Shown one piece after another: positions 34,416 through 41,673 of a stretch of 64,000 nt of DNA (positions are counted from its first letter, which is position 1; each line of letters opens with the position of its first letter). The stretch is from assembly GCF_003610895.1 (NCBI RefSeq), contig NZ_MCAS01000023.1, forward strand, positions 1 to 64,000, written 5' to 3'. The notes under the pieces were generated by a model, which saw only the letters and a list, made by a program, of their open reading frames with translations, had not been told where the DNA came from and ran no database searches. This stretch comes from Paraburkholderia fungorum (GTDB taxonomy: Bacteria; Pseudomonadota; Gammaproteobacteria; Burkholderiales; Burkholderiaceae). Both the position numbers and the translations under genes were made by a program.

Positions 34416-34446
34416 AAAAAAAACCGCCAGGCTAGCTGGCGGTTTT
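34416..34446 (-). terminator. Attenuator (terminator) in the aroG leader
   Basis: Minus-strand stem AAAACCGCCAG / CTGGCGGTTTT of 11 bp, 5-base loop CTAGC, run of eight T. Its 5' arm (34435-34442, CCGCCAGC) is fully complementary to GCTGGCGG at 34490-34497 within the leader peptide gene, so an antiterminator can form instead. Confidence 0.85.
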
Positions 34447-34472
34447 CGTGAATTCTGGGTGTCTTGCGTGCA

Positions 34473-34541
34473 CTAACACCCCTCTCGATCCGCCAGCGGT
34501 CTGAGATGCCAAAAAAAGTAAAAGTAAAACTTGGCGGACAT
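34473..34541 (-). CDS. aroG leader peptide rich in Phe, Tyr and Trp
   Basis: A 22-residue peptide, beginning MSAKFYFYFFWH and ending ADREGC. Residues 5-11 are seven consecutive aromatics: F-Y-F-Y-F-F-W. It lies between a good sigma-70 promoter and an intrinsic terminator, upstream of DAHP synthase, and its codons take part in the alternative pairings described for the attenuator. It would not act as a protein; its translation senses charged tRNA-Phe, tRNA-Tyr and tRNA-Trp. No strong Shine-Dalgarno sequence precedes the ATG, which is the main weakness; an in-frame stop 21 bp upstream leaves this ATG as the only reasonable start. Confidence 0.75.
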   Translation of the reverse strand: MSAKFYFYFFWHLRPLADREGC

Positions 34542-34577
34542 GGCGAAATAGGTCGCTGGTCAAAAAGGGTGAATGAC

Positions 34578-34606
34578 TTTATAACCCGTGCAAGCGCGGC
34601 TGGCAA
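34578..34606 (-). promoter_or_regulatory. aroG promoter
   Basis: Minus strand: TTGCCA (34601-34606), 17-bp spacer, TATAAA (34578-34583); five of six consensus bases in each hexamer. Transcription should begin near 34571, about 30 bp before the leader peptide. Confidence 0.7.
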
Positions 34607-34618
34607 CCCGCGGGGTAC

Positions 34619-34669
34619 AAAAATGCGGCAAATCCGCATACTTCGTACATTCTATGCACGAAGTATGCG
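34619..34669 (-). terminator. Overlapping hairpins after tldD
   Basis: On the minus strand a 12-bp perfect stem, CGCATACTTCGT / ACGAAGTATGCG (34635-34669, extended by three more pairs across one mismatch), is followed by ATGCGG / CCGCAT and T5 (34619-34639), a short intrinsic terminator. The two share the ATGCG segment, so they compete. Confidence 0.55.
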
Positions 34670-34681
34670 TTGATATCAAAA

Positions 34682-36148
34682 TCAGGCCGTACCGCCAACC
34701 GTCATCCGGTCGATACGCAGCGTCGGCTGGCCGACGCCCACCGGCACGCTCTGACCTTCCTTACCGCACACGCCAACGCCCGAATCGAGCTTCATGTCGT
34801 TGCCGATCATGCTGACGTACTTGAGCGATTCCGGACCGCTGCCGATCAGCGTCGCGCCCTTCACCGGGTAGGTGATCTTGCCGTTTTCGATCATGTATGC
34901 CTCGGAGGCCGAAAACACGAACTTGCCGTTCGTGATGTCGACCTGGCCGCCGCCGAAGTTCACCGCGTACAAACCGTTCTTCACGGACGCGATGATTTCC
35001 TGCGGGTCTTTGTCGCCGTTGAGCATGTAGGTGTTGGTCATGCGCGGCATCGGCAGCGCGGCATACGATTCGCGGCGCGCATTACCGGTGACGGGCATTT
35101 TCATCAGGCGCGCATTCAGGGTGTCCTGGATGTAGCCCTTGAGGATGCCATCTTCGATCAGCGTGGTGCACTGGGTCGGATTGCCTTCGTCGTCGATGTT
35201 CAGCGAGCCGCGGCGGTTCGGCAGCGTGCCGTCGTCGACCACGGTTACGCCCTTCGCCGCAACCTGCTCGCCGATTCGACCCGCGAACGCCGACGATCCC
35301 TTGCGGTTGAAGTCGCCTTCAAGGCCATGGCCGATCGCCTCGTGCAGCAGCACGCCGGGCCAGCCCGGGCCGAGCACGACCGTCATCGCGCCGGCCGGAG
35401 CCGGGCGGGCTTCGAGGTTCACGAGCGCCGCATGCACGGCGTCGTCGACATAGCGCGACAGCACTTCGTCCGTGAAGTAGGCGTAGTCGAAGCGGCCACC
35501 ACCGCCGCCGCTGCCGATTTCGCGGCGGCCGTTCTGCTCGGCGATCACGGTGACCGATACGCGCACGAGCGGGCGGATGTCGGCGGCGAACCCGCCGTCG
35601 CTGCGCGCGACCAGCACCACGTCGTATTCACCGGCGAGGCCTGCCATCACTTGCTGGATGCGCGGATCGCGGCCACGCGCCATCTGTTCGATGCGCTCGA
35701 GCAGCTTGACCTTGGCGGTCGCGTCGAGCGAGTGCAGCGGATCGGACGGCAGGTACAGATCGCGCCCGGCAATGCCGGTCAGCGACGAGGCCGCCTTGAT
35801 CTTCTGTTTGCCGCCGCCTGCCTTGGCAATCGAACGGGTGGCGAGCGCCGCCTGACGGATCGCTTCGGGCGACAGATCGTCCGAATACGCGAAGGCCGTG
35901 CGATCGCCCGACACGGCGCGCACGCCGACGCCCTGGTCGATGCTGAAGCTGCCCGACTTCACGATGCCTTCTTCGAGACTCCACGCTTCGCTGCGCGTGT
36001 ACTGGAAGTACAGGTCGGCGTAATCGATCTTGTGCGTGAAGATTTCGGCGAGCGTGCGGGTGAGCAGGGATTCGTCGAGACCGTAGGGCGTCAGGAGGAT
36101 GTCCTTGGCGGTGGCGAGATTACGGATACCGGGTTCGATGATGTTCAT
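34682..36148 (-). CDS. tldD: TldD-family zinc metalloprotease
   Basis: A 488-residue protease subunit. The metal site HEAIGHGLEGD (HExxxH) is near residue 268, within the sequence LLHEAIGHGLEGDFNRKGSS. TldD pairs with TldE/PmbA to form a peptidase that degrades unfolded peptides, and in E. coli takes part in microcin maturation and CcdA turnover. TldE is not in this window. The C-terminal FGGGQVDITNGKFVFSASEAY motif is typical. Length is normal (E. coli 481). Confidence 0.95.
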   Translation of the reverse strand: MNIIEPGIRNLATAKDILLTPYGLDESLLTRTLAEIFTHKIDYADLYFQYTRSEAWSLEEGIVKSGSFSIDQGVGVRAVSGDRTAFAYSDDLSPEAIRQAALATRSIAKAGGGKQKIKAASSLTGIAGRDLYLPSDPLHSLDATAKVKLLERIEQMARGRDPRIQQVMAGLAGEYDVVLVARSDGGFAADIRPLVRVSVTVIAEQNGRREIGSGGGGGRFDYAYFTDEVLSRYVDDAVHAALVNLEARPAPAGAMTVVLGPGWPGVLLHEAIGHGLEGDFNRKGSSAFAGRIGEQVAAKGVTVVDDGTLPNRRGSLNIDDEGNPTQCTTLIEDGILKGYIQDTLNARLMKMPVTGNARRESYAALPMPRMTNTYMLNGDKDPQEIIASVKNGLYAVNFGGGQVDITNGKFVFSASEAYMIENGKITYPVKGATLIGSGPESLKYVSMIGNDMKLDSGVGVCGKEGQSVPVGVGQPTLRIDRMTVGGTA

Positions 36149-36244
36149 GCGAAGTATGTTCTGCTCGATACGAAGGATTCGGTTAGCGCTGCTGTCACCG
36201 GGATATGGGTGACAGGCGCCGCACTTTCAATGTCAGCTAATACA

Positions 36245-37135
36245 TCAGCAGCTCAGCACGCGGTGACGCCAGGCGGGCAGACTCTGTCGCACTTCGTCGA
36301 TGCGCGCGCGTTCGAGATTGCCGGCCACGACGCCGGCGCCTTCATCGCGCACCGCGACGAGTTCGCCCCACGGGTCGATCAGCATGCTGTGGCCCCATGT
36401 CCGGCGGCCGTTCTCATGTTTGCCGCCTTGCGCGGCGGCCAGCACGTAGCACTGGTTTTCGACCGCCCGGGCGCGCAGCAGCATCTCCCAATGCGCGCGG
36501 CCGGTGGTGTAAGTGAACGCCGACGGCACCACGATCAGCGCGCAGTCGCCCATGCGCCGGTACAGCTCCGGAAAGCGCAAATCGTAGCAGACCGACAGGC
36601 CGACCCGGCCAAACGGCGCTTCGAAGGTGCGGACGTCTCCGCCGGGGCAGATGGTGCGCGCCTCGTCGAACGATTCTTCGCCTTTCTCGAAGTTGAACAG
36701 GTGGATCTTGTCGTAGCGCGCGGCTTCATTACCGTGCGGGTCGAACACCAGCGTGGTGTTCAGCACGCGGGCCGGTTCGTGCGACATCAACGGCAACGTA
36801 CCGCCGATGACCCACACCTTGTGGCGGCGCGCGGCATCGGCGAGAAAACGCTGGATCGGGCCGTCCTGATAGGGTTCGCGCACGGCGAGCTTGTCCGTGT
36901 CCTTGAAGCCCATGAAGCAGAAGTACTCGGGCAGCAGGACGAGTTGCGCGCCGTCGGCGGCGGCTTCGCCGATCAGGCGTTCCGCTTCGGCCAGATTGCG
37001 CTCGCGATCCGGCGTGCTGACCATTTGCAATGCGGCAACGCGGAAGGCGCTTTCTGGAGACCCGCCGGACGCCGCAACTGGCGAGGCGGTGGACGAAGCA
37101 GCGGACGAAGATGGAGAGACGTGTGTTTCGCTCAT
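36245..37135 (-). CDS. Carbon-nitrogen hydrolase, nitrilase superfamily (Nit/omega-amidase-like)
   Basis: A 296-residue hydrolase with the Glu-Lys-Cys triad: E70 (LVLLPEYF), K143 (ARYDKIHLF) and C183 (LSVCYDLRFPELYR). The FPELYR motif and the IHLFNF loop resemble the Nit1/YbeM branch, whose members hydrolyse deaminated glutathione or 2-oxoglutaramate. The ATG at 37135 is chosen; the first 30 residues are Ser/Ala-rich and disordered. It lies between yhdP and tldD on the same strand, an order recurrent in beta-proteobacteria. Substrate is unassigned. Confidence 0.88.
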   Translation of the reverse strand: MSETHVSPSSSAASSTASPVAASGGSPESAFRVAALQMVSTPDRERNLAEAERLIGEAAADGAQLVLLPEYFCFMGFKDTDKLAVREPYQDGPIQRFLADAARRHKVWVIGGTLPLMSHEPARVLNTTLVFDPHGNEAARYDKIHLFNFEKGEESFDEARTICPGGDVRTFEAPFGRVGLSVCYDLRFPELYRRMGDCALIVVPSAFTYTTGRAHWEMLLRARAVENQCYVLAAAQGGKHENGRRTWGHSMLIDPWGELVAVRDEGAGVVAGNLERARIDEVRQSLPAWRHRVLSC

Positions 37136-37264
37136 GAGCGTTTCGAAAAACTCCCGGCAAAGGCGGCGGCGCGAACCGCTGGCGCCGCATACGTCGTTCA
37201 AGGCTGGCTGCGGCCTGGGGTGCGGCACGGCGCTCTTCTGATCAAACTAAGGATCGGATCGGGC

Positions 37265-40200
37265 TTAGTGCGCGCCCACGGTCGAAGCCGGAGCGTCCAT
37301 CTTACCGCGATCGCTCTTCACCCGCTCGACGTGCGGTTTCGACCACGAACCGGTGATCGCGTACTCACGCGCAAACGCCGTGGAGACCGATTTGCTGAAC
37401 GCCAGATCGGCCACCAGCGCGCCCAGCCCGAGGAGCGGATTGATCACGGTCGCGGCGATCACGGCGGCGCCGGCGCTGACGGTCGGTACGATCTGCACGT
37501 GCAGATCCTGGGTTTCCTGCGCCAGATCGACCGAACCTTTCATTTCAGCGCGGGCCGGCGCCGTCACCATCTCGAAGTTCTCGGTGCGGCCAATGCCATT
37601 GTGGATCTCACCCGTGCCGGTGACGTGATCGAACGGCAGCCCTTCACCGATCACGTCGCGGAAATTGAGCGTGGCGAAGCGCTCGAGGCTTTGCAGGCTG
37701 AGCACGCCCAGCAATTTCGCGACACCCGGGTCGACCTTGAGAATCTGCCCGTGGCGCAGATCGACGGCCAGATTGCCGTTGAGCGTGGGGTAGTCAATCG
37801 TGGTCGGGCCGCCGCGCCACACCACCTTGCCCGACAGCGTGCCGTTGCCGGCCTTGAGCGTGTGCGGCTGGCCAAAGCGCTCCAGCAACGCGCCGGCGTC
37901 CTTGATGTCGAGCTTGAAATCAAACACGGTGCGGCGTGGCGTGGCTTCGTCGGCGGTGTTGCCAAGGCCCGTCGACGTGCGCCAGTTGGCGGTGGCGCTT
38001 AGCGTGGCGGCGGGGTTGGTGATGTCGAGCTTGTCGAGTTGCCAGACCGGCACGCCGTCTTCCTCGAAGTTGTGCGCGTCGACCTCCAGCCGGCCCACGT
38101 CGCGATCGCGCACGATCAACTCGTTGACCACCAGATCGATCGACGGCATGTTCTGGGCCGGCGCCGAAATGGCCTGACCGAGCAGATCCTTGTCGGTGGC
38201 GGACGGAATCACCAAACGGGCAAAGCGCGCCTGCAGCGTGCCAGGCGAGCCCTTATTGACGCCCGGCAGCCAGGAAACGTGACCGGACACCTGGTTCGAC
38301 GCGATGTTGGCCTGCCATTTGCCGTCCGCATGCGACGCACCGACGATCACGCTGTCCCAGTGCCGCTTGAGCAGCGTCAGCGTGCCGATATGCAGCGCGA
38401 AGCGGTTCGGCAGGAATTGCGTGAGGGCCGGGTTCGGCGCTGCCGCGGCGGCAGGCGCGGCAGGCACGGGACTCGGCGCGTCCTTGTTGCGCATCTGCGT
38501 GAGAAGCGCGCGCCAGGCGTCGGCATCGAACGCTTCGAGGTCGACGGTGGCGATCACGCCATCGGACGGCAGGTCGGCGGGCTTGTTGACGCCGATCGCG
38601 CCGCTTACGACCGTCGGCGCTGTCTTCGACCCGGTTTGAGGCGCGTAGCGCAACAAATAGGTGGCGGCGATCGGGCCGAAGGTGAGGTCGGCGCGCTCCA
38701 GACCGGCTTCGCTCGCTTCGGTGGACGGCTTGACCGCGAAGCGCAGCGGCATTGGCGTGCCGACCGGTTTGTCGAACGGTGCGGGGAAGTCGAGCGCAAG
38801 GCCGGTCAGATCGGAGTTCGCCGTGACCTCCGGCAAACGCCCCTTGGCGCCGCGCACATTGAGCGCGTAGGGCGCACTGCCGCTCATGCGCGTCAGCACC
38901 TCGGCGGCCGGGCCATGCAGATTCAGGCCGCGCGCGGCGTCGACGGCGATGTGGCCGCCGAGGGCGAGCGCATAGGTGCCGTCCTGCTTCAGGCCGCCAT
39001 CGGCGTGTACGTCGCCGCCGAGGAAGCGGCCTGAGAGCCGGTCGAGCTGCGCCGTATGTTCGGTGAAGCGCACCTTGCCGTTCAGTTGCGAAAGCGGCGG
39101 CACGTTATCGACAGTCAGGCGATTGTTCTGAAAGCCCACCGCGCCTTCCACGCCGATGTGCGGCTTCGGCGTGCGCGGCACGGTCAGTTTGAGCGCAAGC
39201 GCGGCGGGGCCCTCGGCACGCACTTTATCGGTCGCATGTTTGGACATGATGCCGAGCGAGCTCTCGTTCACATAGTCGAGCATGTCGGCGAGCGGCCCGC
39301 GGCCGTTGCCGGTGATGACGAGATCCGACGCCTTGGTCCCGAGATCGTCGATCTTGCCGTTCACCTTGTTCAGAGCGACCTGCTTGTAATGGGCGCGGTC
39401 GATGTCGAAGCGCAGCAGGTTCTGCTTGAGTTCAAACACGCCGTCGATACCGTCCAGCGGCGGCCATACGTTCGGCGTGCCGTTTTTCATCTTGCGCGGC
39501 GGGTACGGCGAAGGGTCGAACTTGCCGCCCTTGAACGGCGCAACGATATGGAAGATCCCGGCTTCCGGCGCGCGGGAGTAGGGGAATTTGGTCAGGTCGC
39601 CGTGGATTTCGATCGTCGCGCCGCGCGATGTGCCGGCTTGCAGCCCGTGGCCCAGGTAGATACGCAGCTTTTCGCTGATGCTGGTCGGCAGATAGCGGAC
39701 GATGCGCGTGACCTGCGCGCGCTGGAAGTCGGCCTTCAGGTCGAGCGAGCCGCGCCCGTGGCCGGGGTTGCTGTAGTTGGCCGTGGCGGTGGCGTCCGCG
39801 TCCGCGTTCGAGATGCCGAAGTCGGCCAGCTTGACGGTGAAGGCAGGGTGATTTTCGCCCGGTGCCTTCGGCGTGATGGTCCAGTCTGCCCGGCCATGCA
39901 GACGGTCGAGTTTCAGGCGCGGGTCGTCGAACACGCCCGGCAGCGTAATCGCGACGTTGGAGGTGTCGAGCGTCGCGGTGCCGTGTTTTTCGTCGGCGTC
40001 GACGCTGCCCCACAGGTTTTCGATGCCGGGAATGCCCGCGCGCGGGTGATTCAGCGCGGTGAGCCCCGGCGGCGGTTCCTGCGCCGCGAAGCTGATGCCT
40101 TGCAGGTCGCCCTTGAAACGATAGCGCTCGATCGGTTCGGCGCCGCTTGGCAGGCGGTCGCCGCCTGCTTCGCCCGATTCCGGTTTGCCGCGTTCCACTT

Positions 40201-41476
40201 CGATCACATAGTTCGCCACCATGCCGCGCGGATTGAAGCGCACCAGACTGTTCAGCAGAGGGCGCGGCAACGGCAGCGCACGGCTGAACTCGGCGAGGAT
40301 GCCCAGGTCGACGCGGTCGCCGCTGAAGCTGACGAGTTGCCCATGCTGCAGCGAGGCGGTCCGGAAGCGGCCGTTCAGCGTGGTTAGCGCGAGGGTGCGG
40401 GTGAGCGGTGTGCCGTCGTCGAGCGGCGGCTGGCCGAGCTCGGCGTGCAAGTTATTCAGTTGCAGCGTGTAATCGCCCTGGTTGACCGCGACGCGCCACG
40501 AGAAGTTGGCGATCGGCACATCCAGCCTGGGCTGGGTCGGGCGCACCCGCATCGAAACATTCGTGCCGGCCAGCTGCCCGCTGGCCGACGTCATGCGGCC
40601 ATCGGCAAAGTCGCCCCAGATCGCATTGTCGATGCGGCCGGCGAACGTCTCGATCGGGAAATTGATGTAGCGCGCGAGGGTCGGCAGATCGACCGGGCCG
40701 GTCGACATGTAAACCTGGCCGGCCCAATTGACCGGCTTGCCGATCGCGGAGAGGCGGGCGTGTCTGAAATGCGTACGGAAGTCGATCGGCCCGTGCAGGA
40801 CCTGGCCGTCGGCGGGCGCCTGCAATGCGAGCCGGTGGTCGTAGCCGTCGTTGAGAATCGCGATCCGGATGTCGCGCAGGGCGAGTTCCGGCGCGTCGTG
40901 CTCGGCATCGCGCCAGCGCAGCACGCCGCCGCGCACCACGATCGCCTGTTGGCGCAGGAGCCACGTGGACAAGGTGTCGTTGCCGCTGTGCCGGGTCGGC
41001 ACCGGCACACCCGCCACCGAGATCACGCCGTCGCCGTTGCGCGACACCAACACGTCGGGCTGATCGACGATCAGGCTGGACAGCGCCGGGTGGAACTGCC
41101 AGAGCGATTTCCACGAGAGCGTGGCGGTGGCGTGCGGAATGGTCAGCGCCGCTTTGCCGTCGGCGTCGCGGATGACGATGTCGGTGACGTCGAGGCCCGG
41201 CTGAAAACCGCTCCAATGCGGCGCCAGCTTGCCGATCGTGAACTGCGTGTGGAGTTTCCCGGAGACCGTGGCTTCGATGCGCGGGCGGAACGAGTCGACG
41301 CGCGGCAGCAGCACGTAACGCAGGCCGAGAAAGAGACTCGCCGCGATGAAGTACAGCACGAGTGCCAGCGCGAGGACCACGTGAAGGGTCCGACGCAGCA
41401 CGATGTGGTCGCTTCCGCTCACAGGCCGGACCTGCCCGGTTTCGTGCGGGTCGGCGGATTCGTTTCGCTCGGACAT
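37265..41476 (-). CDS. yhdP: YhdP-family AsmA-like intermembrane phospholipid transport protein
   Basis: A 1403-residue envelope protein. One transmembrane helix near the N-terminus (about residues 29-50, VVLALALVLYFIAASLFLGLR) anchors it in the inner membrane; the rest is a very long periplasmic beta-rich AsmA-like/DUF3971 region ending in a C-terminal AsmA_2 segment (DFKLDIKDAGALLERFG, then GTGEIHNGIGRTENFEM). Such proteins form a hydrophobic groove that bridges the periplasm for phospholipid transport to the outer membrane. The ATG at 41476 puts the charged tail before the helix. Length is somewhat above E. coli YhdP (1266). Confidence 0.9.
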   Translation of the reverse strand: MSERNESADPHETGQVRPVSGSDHIVLRRTLHVVLALALVLYFIAASLFLGLRYVLLPRVDSFRPRIEATVSGKLHTQFTIGKLAPHWSGFQPGLDVTDIVIRDADGKAALTIPHATATLSWKSLWQFHPALSSLIVDQPDVLVSRNGDGVISVAGVPVPTRHSGNDTLSTWLLRQQAIVVRGGVLRWRDAEHDAPELALRDIRIAILNDGYDHRLALQAPADGQVLHGPIDFRTHFRHARLSAIGKPVNWAGQVYMSTGPVDLPTLARYINFPIETFAGRIDNAIWGDFADGRMTSASGQLAGTNVSMRVRPTQPRLDVPIANFSWRVAVNQGDYTLQLNNLHAELGQPPLDDGTPLTRTLALTTLNGRFRTASLQHGQLVSFSGDRVDLGILAEFSRALPLPRPLLNSLVRFNPRGMVANYVIEVERGKPESGEAGGDRLPSGAEPIERYRFKGDLQGISFAAQEPPPGLTALNHPRAGIPGIENLWGSVDADEKHGTATLDTSNVAITLPGVFDDPRLKLDRLHGRADWTITPKAPGENHPAFTVKLADFGISNADADATATANYSNPGHGRGSLDLKADFQRAQVTRIVRYLPTSISEKLRIYLGHGLQAGTSRGATIEIHGDLTKFPYSRAPEAGIFHIVAPFKGGKFDPSPYPPRKMKNGTPNVWPPLDGIDGVFELKQNLLRFDIDRAHYKQVALNKVNGKIDDLGTKASDLVITGNGRGPLADMLDYVNESSLGIMSKHATDKVRAEGPAALALKLTVPRTPKPHIGVEGAVGFQNNRLTVDNVPPLSQLNGKVRFTEHTAQLDRLSGRFLGGDVHADGGLKQDGTYALALGGHIAVDAARGLNLHGPAAEVLTRMSGSAPYALNVRGAKGRLPEVTANSDLTGLALDFPAPFDKPVGTPMPLRFAVKPSTEASEAGLERADLTFGPIAATYLLRYAPQTGSKTAPTVVSGAIGVNKPADLPSDGVIATVDLEAFDADAWRALLTQMRNKDAPSPVPAAPAAAAAPNPALTQFLPNRFALHIGTLTLLKRHWDSVIVGASHADGKWQANIASNQVSGHVSWLPGVNKGSPGTLQARFARLVIPSATDKDLLGQAISAPAQNMPSIDLVVNELIVRDRDVGRLEVDAHNFEEDGVPVWQLDKLDITNPAATLSATANWRTSTGLGNTADEATPRRTVFDFKLDIKDAGALLERFGQPHTLKAGNGTLSGKVVWRGGPTTIDYPTLNGNLAVDLRHGQILKVDPGVAKLLGVLSLQSLERFATLNFRDVIGEGLPFDHVTGTGEIHNGIGRTENFEMVTAPARAEMKGSVDLAQETQDLHVQIVPTVSAGAAVIAATVINPLLGLGALVADLAFSKSVSTAFAREYAITGSWSKPHVERVKSDRGKMDAPASTVGAH

Positions 41477-41673
41477 GCTGCAGCGGGTGGGCGTATGGTA
41501 GTTTTGCGAATTAACGACGAAATGTAACACACGGGAAAGCGTCGGCGGACCTCCGGCAAACCCTTTCTACATGCCGTCTCGCGAGCTGCGCGAGGCTGCC
41601 TGGCTCCACGTGGACCCGTGTGCTACAGCGAACTGAACCACGCTGATAAAGCAACGAGCGAGCCAGACCCTTG

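Larger units (their letters stand above)
34416..34571 (-). promoter_or_regulatory. Ribosome-mediated attenuator controlling aroG
   Basis: Three mutually exclusive pairings are readable. 1:2, TCCGCCA (34532-34538, leader codons 2-4) with TGGCGGA (34489-34495). 2:3, GCTGGCGG (34490-34497) with CCGCCAGC (34435-34442). 3:4, the terminator at 34416-34446. The seven aromatic codons lie immediately after segment 1 and before segment 2. A ribosome stalled there would mask segment 1 and leave 2 free to pair with 3, so aroG is read. With charged tRNAs the ribosome reaches the stop codon near segment 2 and 3:4 terminates. This is the logic of trp and pheA attenuators; its action here is inferred. Confidence 0.75.
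34280..34681 (-). other. Leader and intergenic region between tldD and aroG
   Basis: This 402-bp gap holds, in minus-strand order, the tldD end hairpins (34619-34669), the aroG promoter (34578-34606), the leader peptide (34473-34541), the attenuator terminator (34416-34446), and about 135 bp of untranslated leader to the aroG ATG. The A-rich stretch at 34511-34529 is the complement of the Phe/Tyr codons. Confidence 0.75.

Noticed and set aside
34506..34673. Plus-strand ORF starting MPKKVKVKLGG between aroG and tldD
   Set aside because: No ribosome binding site; its Lys-rich start is the complement of the Phe/Tyr codons of the aroG leader peptide, which explains the region better.
34670..38002. 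Open frame of 1110 codons on the plus strand
   Set aside because: Antisense to tldD, the nitrilase-family gene and yhdP, all recognisable families. Its translation is rich in Arg, His, Gln and Val with no domain, the usual artefact of GC-rich codon bias in the opposite frame.
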